A stretch of 61,064 bases of DNA from Beroe ovata (lineage: Eukaryota; Ctenophora; Nuda; Beroida; Beroidae): positions 11,136 to 72,199 of the forward strand of contig CAMPET010000290.1 of the NCBI GenBank assembly GCA_946803715.1. The letters run 5' to 3'. A model generated the notes under the pieces. The model saw only the letters and a list, made by a program, of their open reading frames with translations. It was not told where the DNA came from and did not search any database. Each line of letters begins with the position of its first letter. Positions within the stretch are counted from its first letter, which is position 1. Shown here piece after piece: positions 24,140 through 36,209 of the stretch. A program made the position numbers and the translations under genes.

Positions 24140-27027
24140 ATGGGACCAGCTGATGGACCAGTGGTTGCCTGGGAGGAAGACATAGTTACACAAGAGGAAA
24201 ACAATGTAATTAATGAGGAGGCGGGAGAAGAAACAGAGAAGGAAGAGAAGCGGTATTGCTGCGGTCTTGTTAAGAAGAAAACACTGATCTTGACATGGGC
24301 AACTGTTATCATCTCACTGGTCAACTTTGGTTACTTTTCAGGAGGCTATTATGCTTTCACTCATTTCAGGACCAACTATTTGGGTGAGTAATTGCTTAAT
24401 AAGAATACACAAATCAAAACAAATTCCACCAAATCGTCAACCCCAAATTCAGTCAGATAAAATCAAACTTCCCAAATAAAAGCACAAATCTAAAGAACCT
24501 TCTTACCCTTCACAGCTCAAGCCGAAAAGACAAACGATGCTCTGCTAATTGAACAGGGCACACTGATGTCAAAATACCCGTCTCTACTATCGAACGAAAC
24601 TAAACTGGATATCTACACCAAGTCAGCCGTCATGCTGTGCCATATCACCAAGAATCCTCGGCCTATTTGGAGTTTCTGGACAGCGTTCGACTTTTGTGTC
24701 ACCATTATCACTACCGTAGGTATGTGGACCGTCAGATTGAAAAGCAGTCTGGGTTCGACCCCCGAATGTGGATGTTCTAATCGGGCAGGCTCCGAATGTT
24801 ACCATACGTAGCAATGCTGCATGGTAACATTCGGAGCCTGATGGACACAATGTTACCATACGCAGCATCGTGTCCGTCAGTGTCTCTGTGTAACACTAGG
24901 ACCTAAACTAGGAACACTATAGGAGTTGAACGCATGACCATTCAATCATCCACCCTGTGATTGTAAACTCTCAGGTTACGGTGTTCTGAAGCCCTCTACT
25001 TGGTATAGCAAGTTACTGGTGTGTTGCTATGCTATGGCTGGTCTTCCACTATATATCATAATGCTGGGAGCCTCAGGTAGAATGGTGCAACCTATACTCT
25101 ATACGTTGTGGGGAAGATTATCATTGATCAAACACTGCTAATTAAAACTTTACCCGAGCAAAACCCGAGGATTGTAGCCCCCATACTATTCAAATTTTCA
25201 CAGCAGCTCCAACTTGAGCCGTATCACGCTGGCCAGTGACAGTATCATGACTCTCAGGCAGCTACATAGTGACAGTATCATGACACTCAGGTAGCTACAT
25301 AGTGAGCATGTTCGAGTTCATGAATGAGAAGAGTACAATAGTGAAGCGAGTTTGCACACACAAATACGTGGAGCTGATTATTGCGTACATCAACATTGCC
25401 ATAGTCATGGGACTGTTCCTCTACGGATATTCGTGTAAGTTGTTTAGATTCTTCCTTCTTTTATTGAATAGATATATCCAGTATTTGATATGCTTGCAGT
25501 ATACCCATAAACCTCTATAGATCTTAGATTCTTAGACTTCGGTTAGATACTACCGTCAGCTTAAGCGTAAGTATTGTCACAACTGTCACTACTGTCAGTG
25601 TGTGTTAGAACCATCGAACTTATACGTCAGTTACATCATTTACTATGCATAAACCACAATCATCTTGGCTTCATGTATGAGCTTACCATACTACTATGTG
25701 GAACAACTTCAGACATGTTCTTTATGCTATTTCTTTGGAAACGACAATGACTAAAGAGTCAGACACACGTACTCAAACACAATATTCATTCATTTGATCT
25801 TATATTCTACAATCTACAACTTGAACTTATATATCTACAACTCATATGACATATAGACATATCTTTGTTATATGACAAAAATTAGCTTCCTTTCATGAAG
25901 TAAATTAGCACTTCCAAGAACTTGTAGTCACTCCTTCATATAATATTAAGACTAGTTCATGTCAATTGTCAAACACAAGACATACCAACATAGAAAAATG
26001 AGTTGTATTGCTGTGCAGTATGTGGCGTTGTTGTTGCTTGTGTTGCTGCGACCGCGAGTGTGTGTTTCAGTAATGCGGTAGTGAAAGCAACTTAGCAACA
26101 TTCTGTAGAGCAATGGGGCGTGTACACTGTACAAGAGTAACATAGTATAGGGAAGCTGCGGAATAGATAGTCCCTGGGCGGCCACCATCACTCGCTATAA
26201 TAGTTCTATCACACAACTCGTACTATGGTAACGTAGGTACTGTGGTAACTATGGTAACGTAGGTAACTTACTATGGTAACGTAGGTAACTTAGTATGGTA
26301 ACGTAGGTACTGTTGTAACTGACCGGGGTAACTATGGTAACTATGGTAACTAATACTGCGGTAAGACCGACAACACACTGCCCAGATTTCGGATACGCCG
26401 CATCTCGTGCTGTGGACGACATTGACCCCGCCACCACAGTCATTTCCCTGCCCGGATACAACTTCAACAGCACAGCCACCACAATATCAGTCCCACCTGA
26501 GATATGGTCATGGACAGAGTCTGTGTACTACTCCATGATATCGCTCACTACAGTCGGCTTTGGGGATTATAACCTGGGGAAACCTGATGATCCTAGACAG
26601 GTGCCTCAATGAGTTCAACCTATTTACGTTGTGCATAGGGTGTGTGTAGAATGAGTTCAACCCAAATTTGAAACGCGTTACTTCACTTCGTTACGTAGGT
26701 AGTGTGTAGGATTAGTGTGTAGGATTAGATATTGGTAATCTATAATACAACTGATGTGATCAATTAAAACTTCAGGCCTCAATGCTGTTCCTTTCGATTA
26801 GCTTTGGATTTGCCCTCTTCTCTTACGCCTTCCAAACATACTCCAAAGCGTCGGAGGAAACTCTGAAGTTTATCAAGGAGAAGACCCAAGCAATGAGCCA
26901 GACAGCTGCCCTTGCAGTTCAGGCCGAACTCAATGATAAGATCAACCTCGATAAGATTAGCCTTCCCTCGAATCCGAAAATATTTGAGAACATGAATATG
27001 TCCAAAATATCTAATAAGAAAGACTAG
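24140..27027 (+). CDS. Two-pore-domain potassium channel A (K2P)
   Basis: Leak K+ channel subunit that dimerises in the plasma membrane. Six exons, phases consistent: 24140-24383, 24516-24719, 24975-25076, 25291-25434, 26386-26600, 26776-27027; product 386 residues. Both selectivity filters are present: TTVGYG at residues 147-152 and TTVGFGD at 286-292. Transmembrane helices lie near residues 52-75 (LILTWATVIISLVNFGYF), after pore 1, before pore 2 (LIIAYINIAIVMGLFL) and after pore 2 (FLSISFGFALFSYAF). The N terminus is acidic (about 45 residues) and the C tail short. An NST glycosylation sequon lies in the second pore loop. The ATG is three bases after ATACAG. A possible poly(A) signal is at 27476-27481. 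Subfamily (TASK, TREK and so on) cannot be assigned by eye. Confidence 0.93.
24786..24840. repeat. Perfect 20-bp inverted repeat in K2P-A intron 2
   Basis: CAGGCTCCGAATGTTACCAT at 24786-24805 is mirrored exactly at 24821-24840 with a 15-base loop. A related GTTACCATACG segment follows at about 24852. Confidence 0.85.
26221..26350. repeat. Minisatellite in K2P-A intron 4
   Basis: Irregular tandem copies of an ACTATGGTAACGTAGGTAAC unit lie just upstream of the exon that starts at 26386. Confidence 0.8.
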
Positions 27028-28003
27028 ACGCTGCCACTTTGGCATAACGCAGTCGCAAAACGCCGTGCAATTGTTAGGCTGAGCTACTCATTCCCCTCTT
27101 TGTAACGTAATATTGCATACTGTTTGATGATAAGACCTTAACGTACATTTGACTGGGACATTTGTATTCTGTTATCGTGTGTTTTCACTTTTACGTTGTT
27201 TTAGTCGATTTTTACGAAAATATTGCATATTTTGTTTGATGATAGCTTTACACTTTGTTTTAGACATCGAAAATAGTATTCACTGAACATGGTATACTGT
27301 AGGCGATAACTTTGCGTCAAAAGGGTTTGGTACACTTTTATAAAGCCACTTAAAACATGAAGAGGAAGTGATATAAATGTATAAGTCTGGGTCTATTTAA
27401 CGGTAGGTACCAACCTCTTTAGTTGGATATCCTCGAGGAGTAAAGAAGCCTTATGACGCGTTGATATTTGGACCGAATAAATTCATTAACTGCTGGTTCA
27501 TAAACTTTGAACGCGATATCTTCTTATCTACTTAAGTTTGCTGATAGTCTTACCTAATCTGCTTAAAACTGTAGGAATAACAAAGTTCACCTCGTATTTC
27601 GTATGATGCATCCAATCATTTATATAGTTTGTAATCCTGATGCACGAACGCTTGATTTCTATTTTTTGTCTAATAACCTGAAGGCTTGAGCTATCTGTTG
27701 ACAGTGGCAAAGCGAATACAACAAAAATGTCATCAATAATGTAACGCATTACGAAGTCGTGAACACTGTGTGTGTCTTTAACAGATCTTGGTAATCTGAT
27801 CATTGATGCTATACATGGATACAAAGGGAGCATAATTACTTCCTTTCGTATTTCTTAAGCGTTGAGCTTGTTGTAATACACGAATTTGCGTTGTCGAAAC
27901 ATTCTGCACATATTGCATGATTGCGTTTGGCATAATTCGACGATAGTACCTCCTCCCGTCACCATCTGAGAACTGCACCAACATTGAGAATTCAACTACA
28001 GTG

Positions 28004-29676
28004 ATGGATCAAATAGAACAAGAGGGAGAAATTGATCCAGCACTTCTGTACCATGAAGTTCTCCCGGAACCTGATGGCAATATGAAGGAAGTTGAAGAGA
28101 AGGAAAATGAAGGAAAGGCAAAAGAAAATTATGAAGTTGAAATAAAGGTAGAAGATCAAGCAGAAGAAAAAGAAGTTGATGACAAATCCGCACACTACTG
28201 CTCCGGTTACATGAGTCAGAAGACTCTTCTCCAATTGTGGGGGACAATTCTGGTAACGGTTTTCAACTTTGCTTACTTCACTGCAGGATACTATGCATTC
28301 AAGCACTTCAATGATCAATACAATGGTGAGCTTATAATGTAAGCTAAATCCTACCGAGTCAAACATTATGTTGATTACTGCAATGCAGTAATGTAATATT
28401 AAGTGCTTGAGATATGTTTTCTGTTTAGCCCCTTTTTCTTTAATTCAGTACAGCAACAAGTAAGAATCCGTGATTTACTCGAAGAGAGGCAGACTCTTAT
28501 GAACAAATACCCCTTCCTGCAATCAAATACTACCAAGCTGGAGATTTACACGGGATCAGCAGAGTTACTGTGCTACATAACTGAGAATCCAAGACCACAA
28601 TGGAACTTCTACACTGCCTTTGATTTCTGTGTAACAATTATCACAACAGTCGGTATGAGCTTTACATTTCACAATCAACAGCTTAATGATTCATTGGTTA
28701 TCAACTATTAGAATTAACTTCAACTCATCAGGTTATGGTGTATTGGTGCCAACTACATGGTTCAGCAAACTGTTATGTTGCTGCTATGCTATGGTGGGCC
28801 TTCCTCTTTACATTGTAATGCTTGGAGCAGCAGGTTTAAAATTCGTCGCAGAGATATAAATGACTTTGTTATAGACATTACTGTCATAATATGTTCTATG
28901 TTCATCACAGGCAAATACATCAATAGTATGTTTGACTACTTGAATAAGAAGAGTGAAGTAGTCAAACAAATTTGTACACACAAGTATATTGAGCTGATAA
29001 TTGCATATATTAACATTGCTATTGTGATGGGGCTTTTCCTGCTGGGCTGTTCATGTAAGTTATTTGCAAGAGCACTTAACTATTCTTTAATATGTACATA
29101 TGTATCACTGATTTGACATTACAGTACAACATCATTGAGACACCCCAATCCAGTTTTTGGGCATTCTACATCAAGACAACAGGACAGAATCAAAAACACA
29201 ACAACTGTCATATCACTTCCTGGGTATAATTTCAATAATACTGCAATGAGTATATCAATACCACCTGAAAACTGGACATGGACAGAGGCAGTATATTACT
29301 CAATGATCTCTTTAACAACAGTTGGATTTGGTGACTACCATCTATCAAGATTTCGGAATCTTAAACAGGTTGATAGTGTTAACTGTCATGGTCCATGCAA
29401 GTCTACCTAAATATCATTGTCAACAAATATATGACCTTGGACCAATCAACTTTTCAGGCTGCTGTGCTATTTGCATCAATAAGCTTTGGATTTGCATTGT
29501 TCTCATATGCATTGCAGACGTATTCAAAAGCATCTGAGGGAACAATCAATTATATCAAAAAGAAAACACAAGCAATTGGTCAGTCCACAGCAAGGGTAGT
29601 CCATGCTGAAGTCAAAGAAATAATGGTATACTCTAATCTTCACAACTGTAAAAATGACCATGAAAATGAACTTTAA
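28004..29676 (+). CDS. Two-pore-domain potassium channel B (K2P)
   Basis: Paralogue of channel A. Exons 28004-28325, 28449-28652, 28732-28833, 28911-29054, 29154-29368, 29458-29676 give 401 residues. The four internal exons are 204, 102, 144 and 215 bases, identical to those of channel A, with the same phases, so the pair arose by tandem duplication. Filters TTVGYG (about residues 173-178) and TTVGFGD (about 312-318) are intact, and the LIIAYINIAIVMGLFL helix is identical in both. The N terminus is longer and more acidic (Glu/Lys-rich) than in A, and codon usage is more AT-rich. The ATG is two bases after CTACAG. The C-terminal exon differs most between the two. Confidence 0.93.
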
Positions 29677-30075
29677 CGTTGGATTTGATATGAGTTTTAA
29701 AAGGGTAATATATCTTCAAATAGCTTTTCAGTATGTGACGTGCGCGGCGCGGCGCTGCATTTTATAAGTTTTGTATAAGTATAACTATTATGATTATGAA
29801 ACATTGGAACATTGAACAATTGCATTTTAATTGTTTTAACTATGTTTAATTTAATTCGATGCCATTCTATTGCACCATGCACAACAGTAGAAATTAAGTC
29901 GCGGCGCGCAATTGCAATATCATGGGATGAAACTTGAAAAATAATTCACTTTGCGAAAAGATAAGTTTCCCAATAATTTCATTCATACTCTACTAAAACA
30001 TGTTTTTTTCAATTTATGTATAAGTGTATCACATGTCAGTCGTATTGTTGCATAATAGATTGTTGTTATTGAGTT
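29600..30075. repeat. Left copy of a direct duplication (K2P-B 3' end)
   Basis: The last codons of K2P-B and about 450 bases of 3' flank are repeated with some mismatches at 30120-30640, immediately after a single N at 30119. Confidence 0.85.
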
Positions 30076-30119
30076 GAAGTAGTGGGGTGTTTTGTAGCAG
30101 TCGCATGAGAAATCAAGAN

Positions 30120-30640
30120 CCATGCTGAAGTCAAAGAAATAATGGTATACTCCAATCTTCACAACAGTGAAAATGACCATCTTAAAGAACTTTAAGGTCG
30201 GGGTTGATATGGGTTTTAAAAGGGCAATATATCTTCAAATAGCTTTACAGTATTTTCCAAAAAATGCAAAGGTGAATAATTTTAAGTTTGAGCTGTGTCG
30301 TATGTACATGATAAATTTATAATTTGAATTCATGTGACGTGCGCGGCGCGGCGCTGCATTTATAAGTTTTGTATAACTATCATGAGCATTAAATAATTGC
30401 ATTTTAGTTATTTCAATTATGTTTAGTTCGTTTTTATTCTATTGCACCATGCATAACAACAGAAATTAAGTTGCGGCGCGCAATATCATGAAATTGAAAC
30501 TAGAAAAATAATTCACTTTGCTAAGGGATACGTTTCCGAATAATTTCATTCATACTCTACTAAAACATGATTTTTTCAATTTATGTATAAGTGTATCACA
30601 TGTCAGTCGTATTGTTGCATAATAGATTATTATTATTATT
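30120..30640. repeat. Right copy of the K2P-B 3' duplication
   Basis: It begins within the K2P-B last exon (CCATGCTGAAGTCAAAGAAA) and runs to the shared CAGTCGTATTGTTGCATAAT. It contains an extra segment of about 50 bases near 30255-30310. The truncated coding end is not expressed as part of the upstream model. It may be a real duplication or two alleles joined at the N. Confidence 0.85.
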
Positions 30641-30940
30641 AGATAATCAGCATTTCTCACTCAATTATGGAAGATAAAGGGATCTGCCTTGGTTCTTGAT
30701 AACTAATTAATCCTTGAGATTCTTGTTGCTGGCAATCTTACTTCTTAAAATGAATTCCTGATCACTTTTAGGTATGGAACAGAGTTGATGTCTGGTTTAT
30801 ATTGGCTATTGTTTAGCCGTAAGAACTATTGTGTAACATATTGTTTAGAACTTTAAGAACTTTATCAAAAATATTGGTTATGAATCGCCTTAAGGTCATG
30901 CAAATATCTCTAGCTTCATGTGTCTACAGAGGCCACTGTT

Positions 30941-33900
30941 ATGAACCATGGAGTCTATTTGCTTGTTCTAGTTTTGGTCCTTCAAGGACCAACAAGCATA
31001 CTTAGCATTGAGGAAAAGAGTAGATATGAAAAAATTGAAGAACTTGTTATTCAAAACATGCATTTGGTGGAGCCCTTTCTGAATGCTGGGATAGATGGTA
31101 TGCCTCAAGACTTTGTCAAAGACTACTTTAATGTAAGTGAGAAATTGCATCCATTAAAGAATGCAACAGAACAGAATATTGACAGTTACTAAAATTCACA
31201 TTTCACTCAGAAAGTGGAAGATACAAGGAAGCAGAAATCTGGATTAGAGCTGAAAAAGAAGCTACATGCAGACCAAGCTAAAAAGATGTTTTTCCATGCC
31301 TATGATAGTTACATGGTAATGCTCCATTGGTTGAGAATTTCCTTCATCCTCCTGTTTTTTAATCAAGAATGTTGACTAAAATGCTTTAGGTGCATGCATA
31401 CCCTGCAGATGAATTGATGCCCCTCTCCTGTAAGGGTAGAGTCAGAGGTTTATCCAGATCTAGAGGAGAAGTGGATGATGCCCTTGGAAGGTAGAGTTAA
31501 CATTAAGTGGTTAAGTAAAGCACAAATTCTGTGGCAGAGATAGACAAACTCAATACTGGACACTCACTCAAGCTCAGACATAATGTAGATTATACCCATT
31601 CAGGTACATGTTGACACTTGTTGACACACTTGATACTCTTGTTGTGCTAAGAGAGTATGAGAAGTTTGAGGAAGCCGTTAGACTTGTGATCCGAGGTTTA
31701 TCATTCGACACAGACCTTACTGTGAATCTCTTCGAAGTTAACATTCGTGTGCTGGGGTAAGATTCTCTTGTCTTTTGATGAACTCATTCTTGCTCTAGCA
31801 TCCCCCTACATTAATCTCTGCTATCTCAACAGAGGGCTGCTTGGTGGTCATACTGGCTGTTTGTACATACAGAGCATTGGTGAAATGGAGTGGTATAACA
31901 ATGAGTTGCTTTTCCTTGCCCAAGAGTTGGCTAATAGGATGCTCCCAGCTTTTGACACACCAACTGGTATAGATCTATCAATTCAATTAGAAAACTCGAC
32001 CTATTCAATAAATTTACCCAATACCTACGCAATTACAGAAATGATAAACCTTTGCGACTCATCACAGGGCTTCCGATCCCCAAAATCAACTTGAGACACA
32101 GCACTTTCGGGATAAAGGACAATGAAACGTGCACAGCGTGTGCAGGAACATTGTACCTGGAGTTTGCTGCCTTGTCTAGGTTTACTGGCAATGCCACATA
32201 TGAGTCCAGAGCAAGAGCAGCGCTGGATTACCTCTATAAGCAACGTGTCCCAGGTAATTGCTAGTAGCCTTGTGATGCACTTGGTAACTGGTAATGTGAC
32301 ATTCTAGAGGGCTTTATTTCATAGTTTTATTCCCATTTCATTTGCTTACCCACTTTTGAATCAGTTAGCGATTTGCCGGGTTCAGTAATCAATATAAACA
32401 GTGGGAAGTGGGTCCGGAAAGATTCGTCCGTGGGCGCGGGAATTGACAGTTACTACGAGTATTTGATAAAAGGTATGTGATAGACTTGGAAGTAGAACCA
32501 CTCTTAATTGTGCAGATATGCAACCATAAACTGCATTCATGTCAATAATTGAATAATTGGTTTCTAATTGGTTTAATCTCAACGAGTTCTTGCGAATATA
32601 CCCTCCAGAGCAAATTACCCACCGCTCTCTCTCTCTCTCAGGTTACATACTAAGCGGTGATAGCACTCTCTTCACCATGTTCAACACACAGTACCAAGCC
32701 ACTAGGCAGTACCTCAAGAAACGGGAGCTCATGACGACTGTCCACTCCGCTTCGCCAAACAACAGGGTTCGCGAGCACCAGGACTCATTACAGGCGTTCT
32801 GGCCCGGAGTTCAGGTTTTGGCTGGTGAGTCTTGATAATTCCCGGATCCTGGCTAGGGCGGCCGCCCCCGCATCACTTAGAGGAGAAATAAATTTCAGCC
32901 GCTATTTGAATGAAAGTTAATTTCTCTCTCTCGCTCTGAGCGATAGATGATTTGTTCTGAAAAATAGCAATCTTTTGTTTGTTAGATTGAGCCGAGGTTT
33001 GATATTGAACCGAAAGTAGCCTGTAGCCATTACATTGTATTGGGCCATTCATCGAATGTCTATTGTTTGGACAGAATGAGTTCCATTCACAGAGTATGAG
33101 AATTGAGAGAAGGCGTGTTTTGTGTGTCCCGGGACGTCCCTTCGATACAAGATAAATGTTAAAGGGAAGCATCAAACATGAACTTAGAAAGTTAAATCCA
33201 GCAATCTCTATGTCTTCAATTCAGACTCTTCAGGACTATTACGTGATTATTCGACTGCATTGCACTTCTAACTCTAGATTACAGGTGACATAAAAGAAGC
33301 TGAAGAGGTATACGATCATTACATCAAAGTCAGTAAACGGAATCAGAATACACTACCTGAGGCATTTCTAATTGATTACCGTATGTACTGGACTCAATAT
33401 TACATCAGACCGGAGTTAATTGAGAGCACATACTTTCTCTACAAGGTTGGTTGAGGTTTTCTGATTTCCTCATCAAAACCGTCCTGTTCAGTCCTCGAAG
33501 TACTGTATAATAGAAATACTGTAGTGGGAATGATAAGAAATTACAATTTGATTAGAAAATATTGAAATTTAATGGAAAGAGTGCCCGGTTAGCTCAGTCG
33601 GTAGAGCATGAGACTCTTAATCTCAGGGTCGCGGGTTCGAGCCCCGCATCGGGCTTCTTTTGCATTTGCGATNCTATAGCGTGACTCGCCGCGCCATAGT
33701 CACACCTCTCAAATTTGATTGTATAAAGTAGTGTTGTAAAGTTTAAAGTTGATGACACAACAAACACACACAAACAACAAACACACAAACTCATGCACAC
33801 ACACACACACAAACACACACACAAACACATGCGACTCTCATTCAACAAACCGATCCATGAGCTTATTTGTCACATTCAAAATACTATCAATGAATACTGC

Positions 33901-36209
33901 TAATACTATAATACTATGAATGGCACTCATGTTATTCACGGCGTTCTATGAATGGCATTGAAATTTCTTTCTTTATTGCAAAAGAAGCCCGATGCGGGGC
34001 TCGAACCCGCGACCCTGAGATTAAGAGTCTCATGCTCTACCGACTGAGCTAACCGGGCGCTGGCTGTCAAAGGATTCAGTTGTCTCAATACGCTTTTTGT
34101 ATCCTTATGTAGTGGTGTCTTTGATAGTGTCGCAGGCACATCGTGACCAAATATTGTCTGAATTCCAGGCAACAGATGACCCTCGGTACATTGATGAAGC
34201 TGCGAAGATAATGCAGGCTATAGAGAGTCGTTGTAAAGTGGAGTGTGGCTATGCCGGGTTGAAGAATGTTGCTACTGGTGAAATGGAAGATCGGTAAGTT
34301 GTCTCTCTTTGTGTTCAATTTCTAGCTCCAACTATTTTGATTGCCTGGAGTGATGGTTCTATCTCTTAGGTTCGATTCTTTTGTACTAGCGGAAACTTTC
34401 AAGTATCTATACTTGATATTCGCTGAAGATGATGAAATCGGTATTCCAATCGACGACTACGTGTTTACAACTGAAGCACATCTCCTACCACTCCATATGC
34501 AGCTATACTCAAATGCCAAGGTATATCACAATCTTCTGTAGAAATTTCTTCTGCTATTTGCATGAGTTGATTCAACGTGGCCTATTTGTTGTTTTTACTG
34601 TCACGCGCGGACGCCAAATCGAACAGAGTCATATAACAGCATTTCGTGCACGCGCGTTTCATGCGCGCGGTTGAAGATTTGTCTTACTCAGGAACAAAAT
34701 AAACACTGTCTTGGAGTAGCAAATATCCGACCCACAGTTACAGTTGAATCCAATTTCATCAGGGTGAAAGCAGTGACAGCGTTTGCGTTAACGAAGGGGT
34801 TTACAAATGGTCTTGGTTGCAAGATCAAGTGTTTAGTGGTATTGTTCAACAAACTCCCAATTTAACTCATGCATGTCTGCCAGAAGATCAACCCATCCAA
34901 TTCAAGTATGATGAATCGAGAATTTGGTTTTGAAAATACGCTCCGGGATTCGAAATTGTATATACTACTCTCATTTTTCATTCAGATCTCGAAAACTGAC
35001 GTCCGGTTTTAAAGCGTCGGAGTTCGATTTCAAAAATATGGAACACACCACAACCTTACTTACGATGGGAATACATGTGGAGATAGATGGTGATAAAATC
35101 CAGCTCGTCCATAATGCAGCGCAAGCCCAGTCACAGCAGTTAGCAGTCGAAGGCATGATTTTCATCAAGGAAATGCAGGACATTGCCAACAAAGCAGCAA
35201 GTGAGAGTAAAGGTACTTAAGTACGCACATGTTTTCGGTCAATGCTTGCTACTCTTATTCATTTCTTTGTGACTACAAACTTTCACCCAAATTTTAGCTC
35301 AGAGCCAGCAGAATGCCATTAAAGAAGTCTACGTTCAGAGTATGAATCATTTCACGAGAAGTTTCACGGCAGACGCAGGTTAGAACACAATTTTCGGACC
35401 AATTAACACGTGATCTCCCCTCCTTTCCCTACATCATACACAAAATATTCACGCGTGTCTAACTCATGATATCGACTTCCCCAAGGTGTTGCGATGTTTG
35501 GTCCTGACCTCGTGGATGGCACCAGGATAGCTGCCCCAGCCGCTGCCACGTTCCCAACTGATGGGTGTCACGTGATTATGAACGAGCTGAAGCATAAGAT
35601 AGCGATTATTGAGAGGGGAGGGTGTATGTTTGTTGAAAAGGTGTGTGTGTGTGTTGCGTGATTACGTGGTTACTTCAGAGCTCAAGAGAGTTTAATCTAT
35701 TGATATGAATTTTTTCCGTGTTATGTTCCTCCTTCATTCCAATGCCACGAACTAAACATGATCGTAAACAGGTTCGGAACGCGGAAAAAAACGGAGCAGT
35801 GGGCGTGGTCATTGTGGACAATAAGGAAGAAAACGGGGAGGGGACAGTTGTTGCGATGTCCGGGGATGGTACAAATGATGTCACGATACCGAGCGTTATC
35901 ATCAGTAAAGTGAGTGTCAGCGGTGTCCATATACAAATGATATCGATAGTGTATTTGCAGCTGAGTGCTCGGTATTCTTCTGCTGTTTCTAGCTGTTGAC
36001 ATCTGTTCTTTTACAGGAAGATGGCTCGAAATTACTCGATTGGTATTCCAAAGAACCTGGTTTCATCATGGTCGAGCTTCGGGAACAGATTTCAGGTTCT
36101 CACATCCACATATTGATTGAAAAAACTCAAAACCTAGTGGATGACTATATTGACTGAGGGATAACACTTCATCATATTATAATTTTCAGATGGACAATGT
36201 AACAGCTAG
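30941..36209 (+). CDS. EDEM3: EDEM3-like ER mannosidase-family protein with PA domain
   Basis: GH47 protein that acts in ER glycoprotein trimming and ER-associated degradation. Eighteen exons join in phase (813 residues): 30941-31132, 31211-31315, 31390-31490, 31604-31756, 31833-31966, 32068-32253, 32365-32472, 32642-32824, 33285-33445, 34169-34293, 34370-34520, 34763-34905, 34986-35212, 35298-35378, 35486-35640, 35772-35909, 36017-36095, 36190-36209. A hydrophobic signal peptide (LLVLVLVL) starts the protein. GH47 landmarks include [38 protein letters not shown], a [20 protein letters not shown] segment and TTEAHLLPL. The PA domain at about residues 684-781 separates EDEM3 from EDEM1 and EDEM2. 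The protein ends DGQCNS, without the KDEL-type signal of human EDEM3. A probable poly(A) signal is at 36550-36555. The last 20-base exon is the weakest part. Confidence 0.92.
33583..33655 (+). tRNA. tRNA-Lys (anticodon CUU)
   Basis: Full cloverleaf: the 7-bp acceptor stem GCCCGGT pairs with ATCGGGC, the anticodon loop is CTCTTAA, and the T arm is GCGGGTTCGAGCCCCGC. A T-rich stretch (CTTCTTTT) follows as Pol III terminator. It lies in EDEM3 intron 9 on the same strand as the host gene. Confidence 0.96.
33768..33832. repeat. CA-rich microsatellite
   Basis: Interrupted (CA)n between the two tRNA genes in EDEM3 intron 9. Confidence 0.9.
33986..34058 (-). tRNA. tRNA-Lys (anticodon CUU), inverted copy
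   Basis: Base-identical reverse complement of the tRNA at 33583-33655. Identity continues about nine bases past the 3' end (TCTTTTGCA) and then stops. The two genes face each other about 330 bases apart in one intron. Confidence 0.96.
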
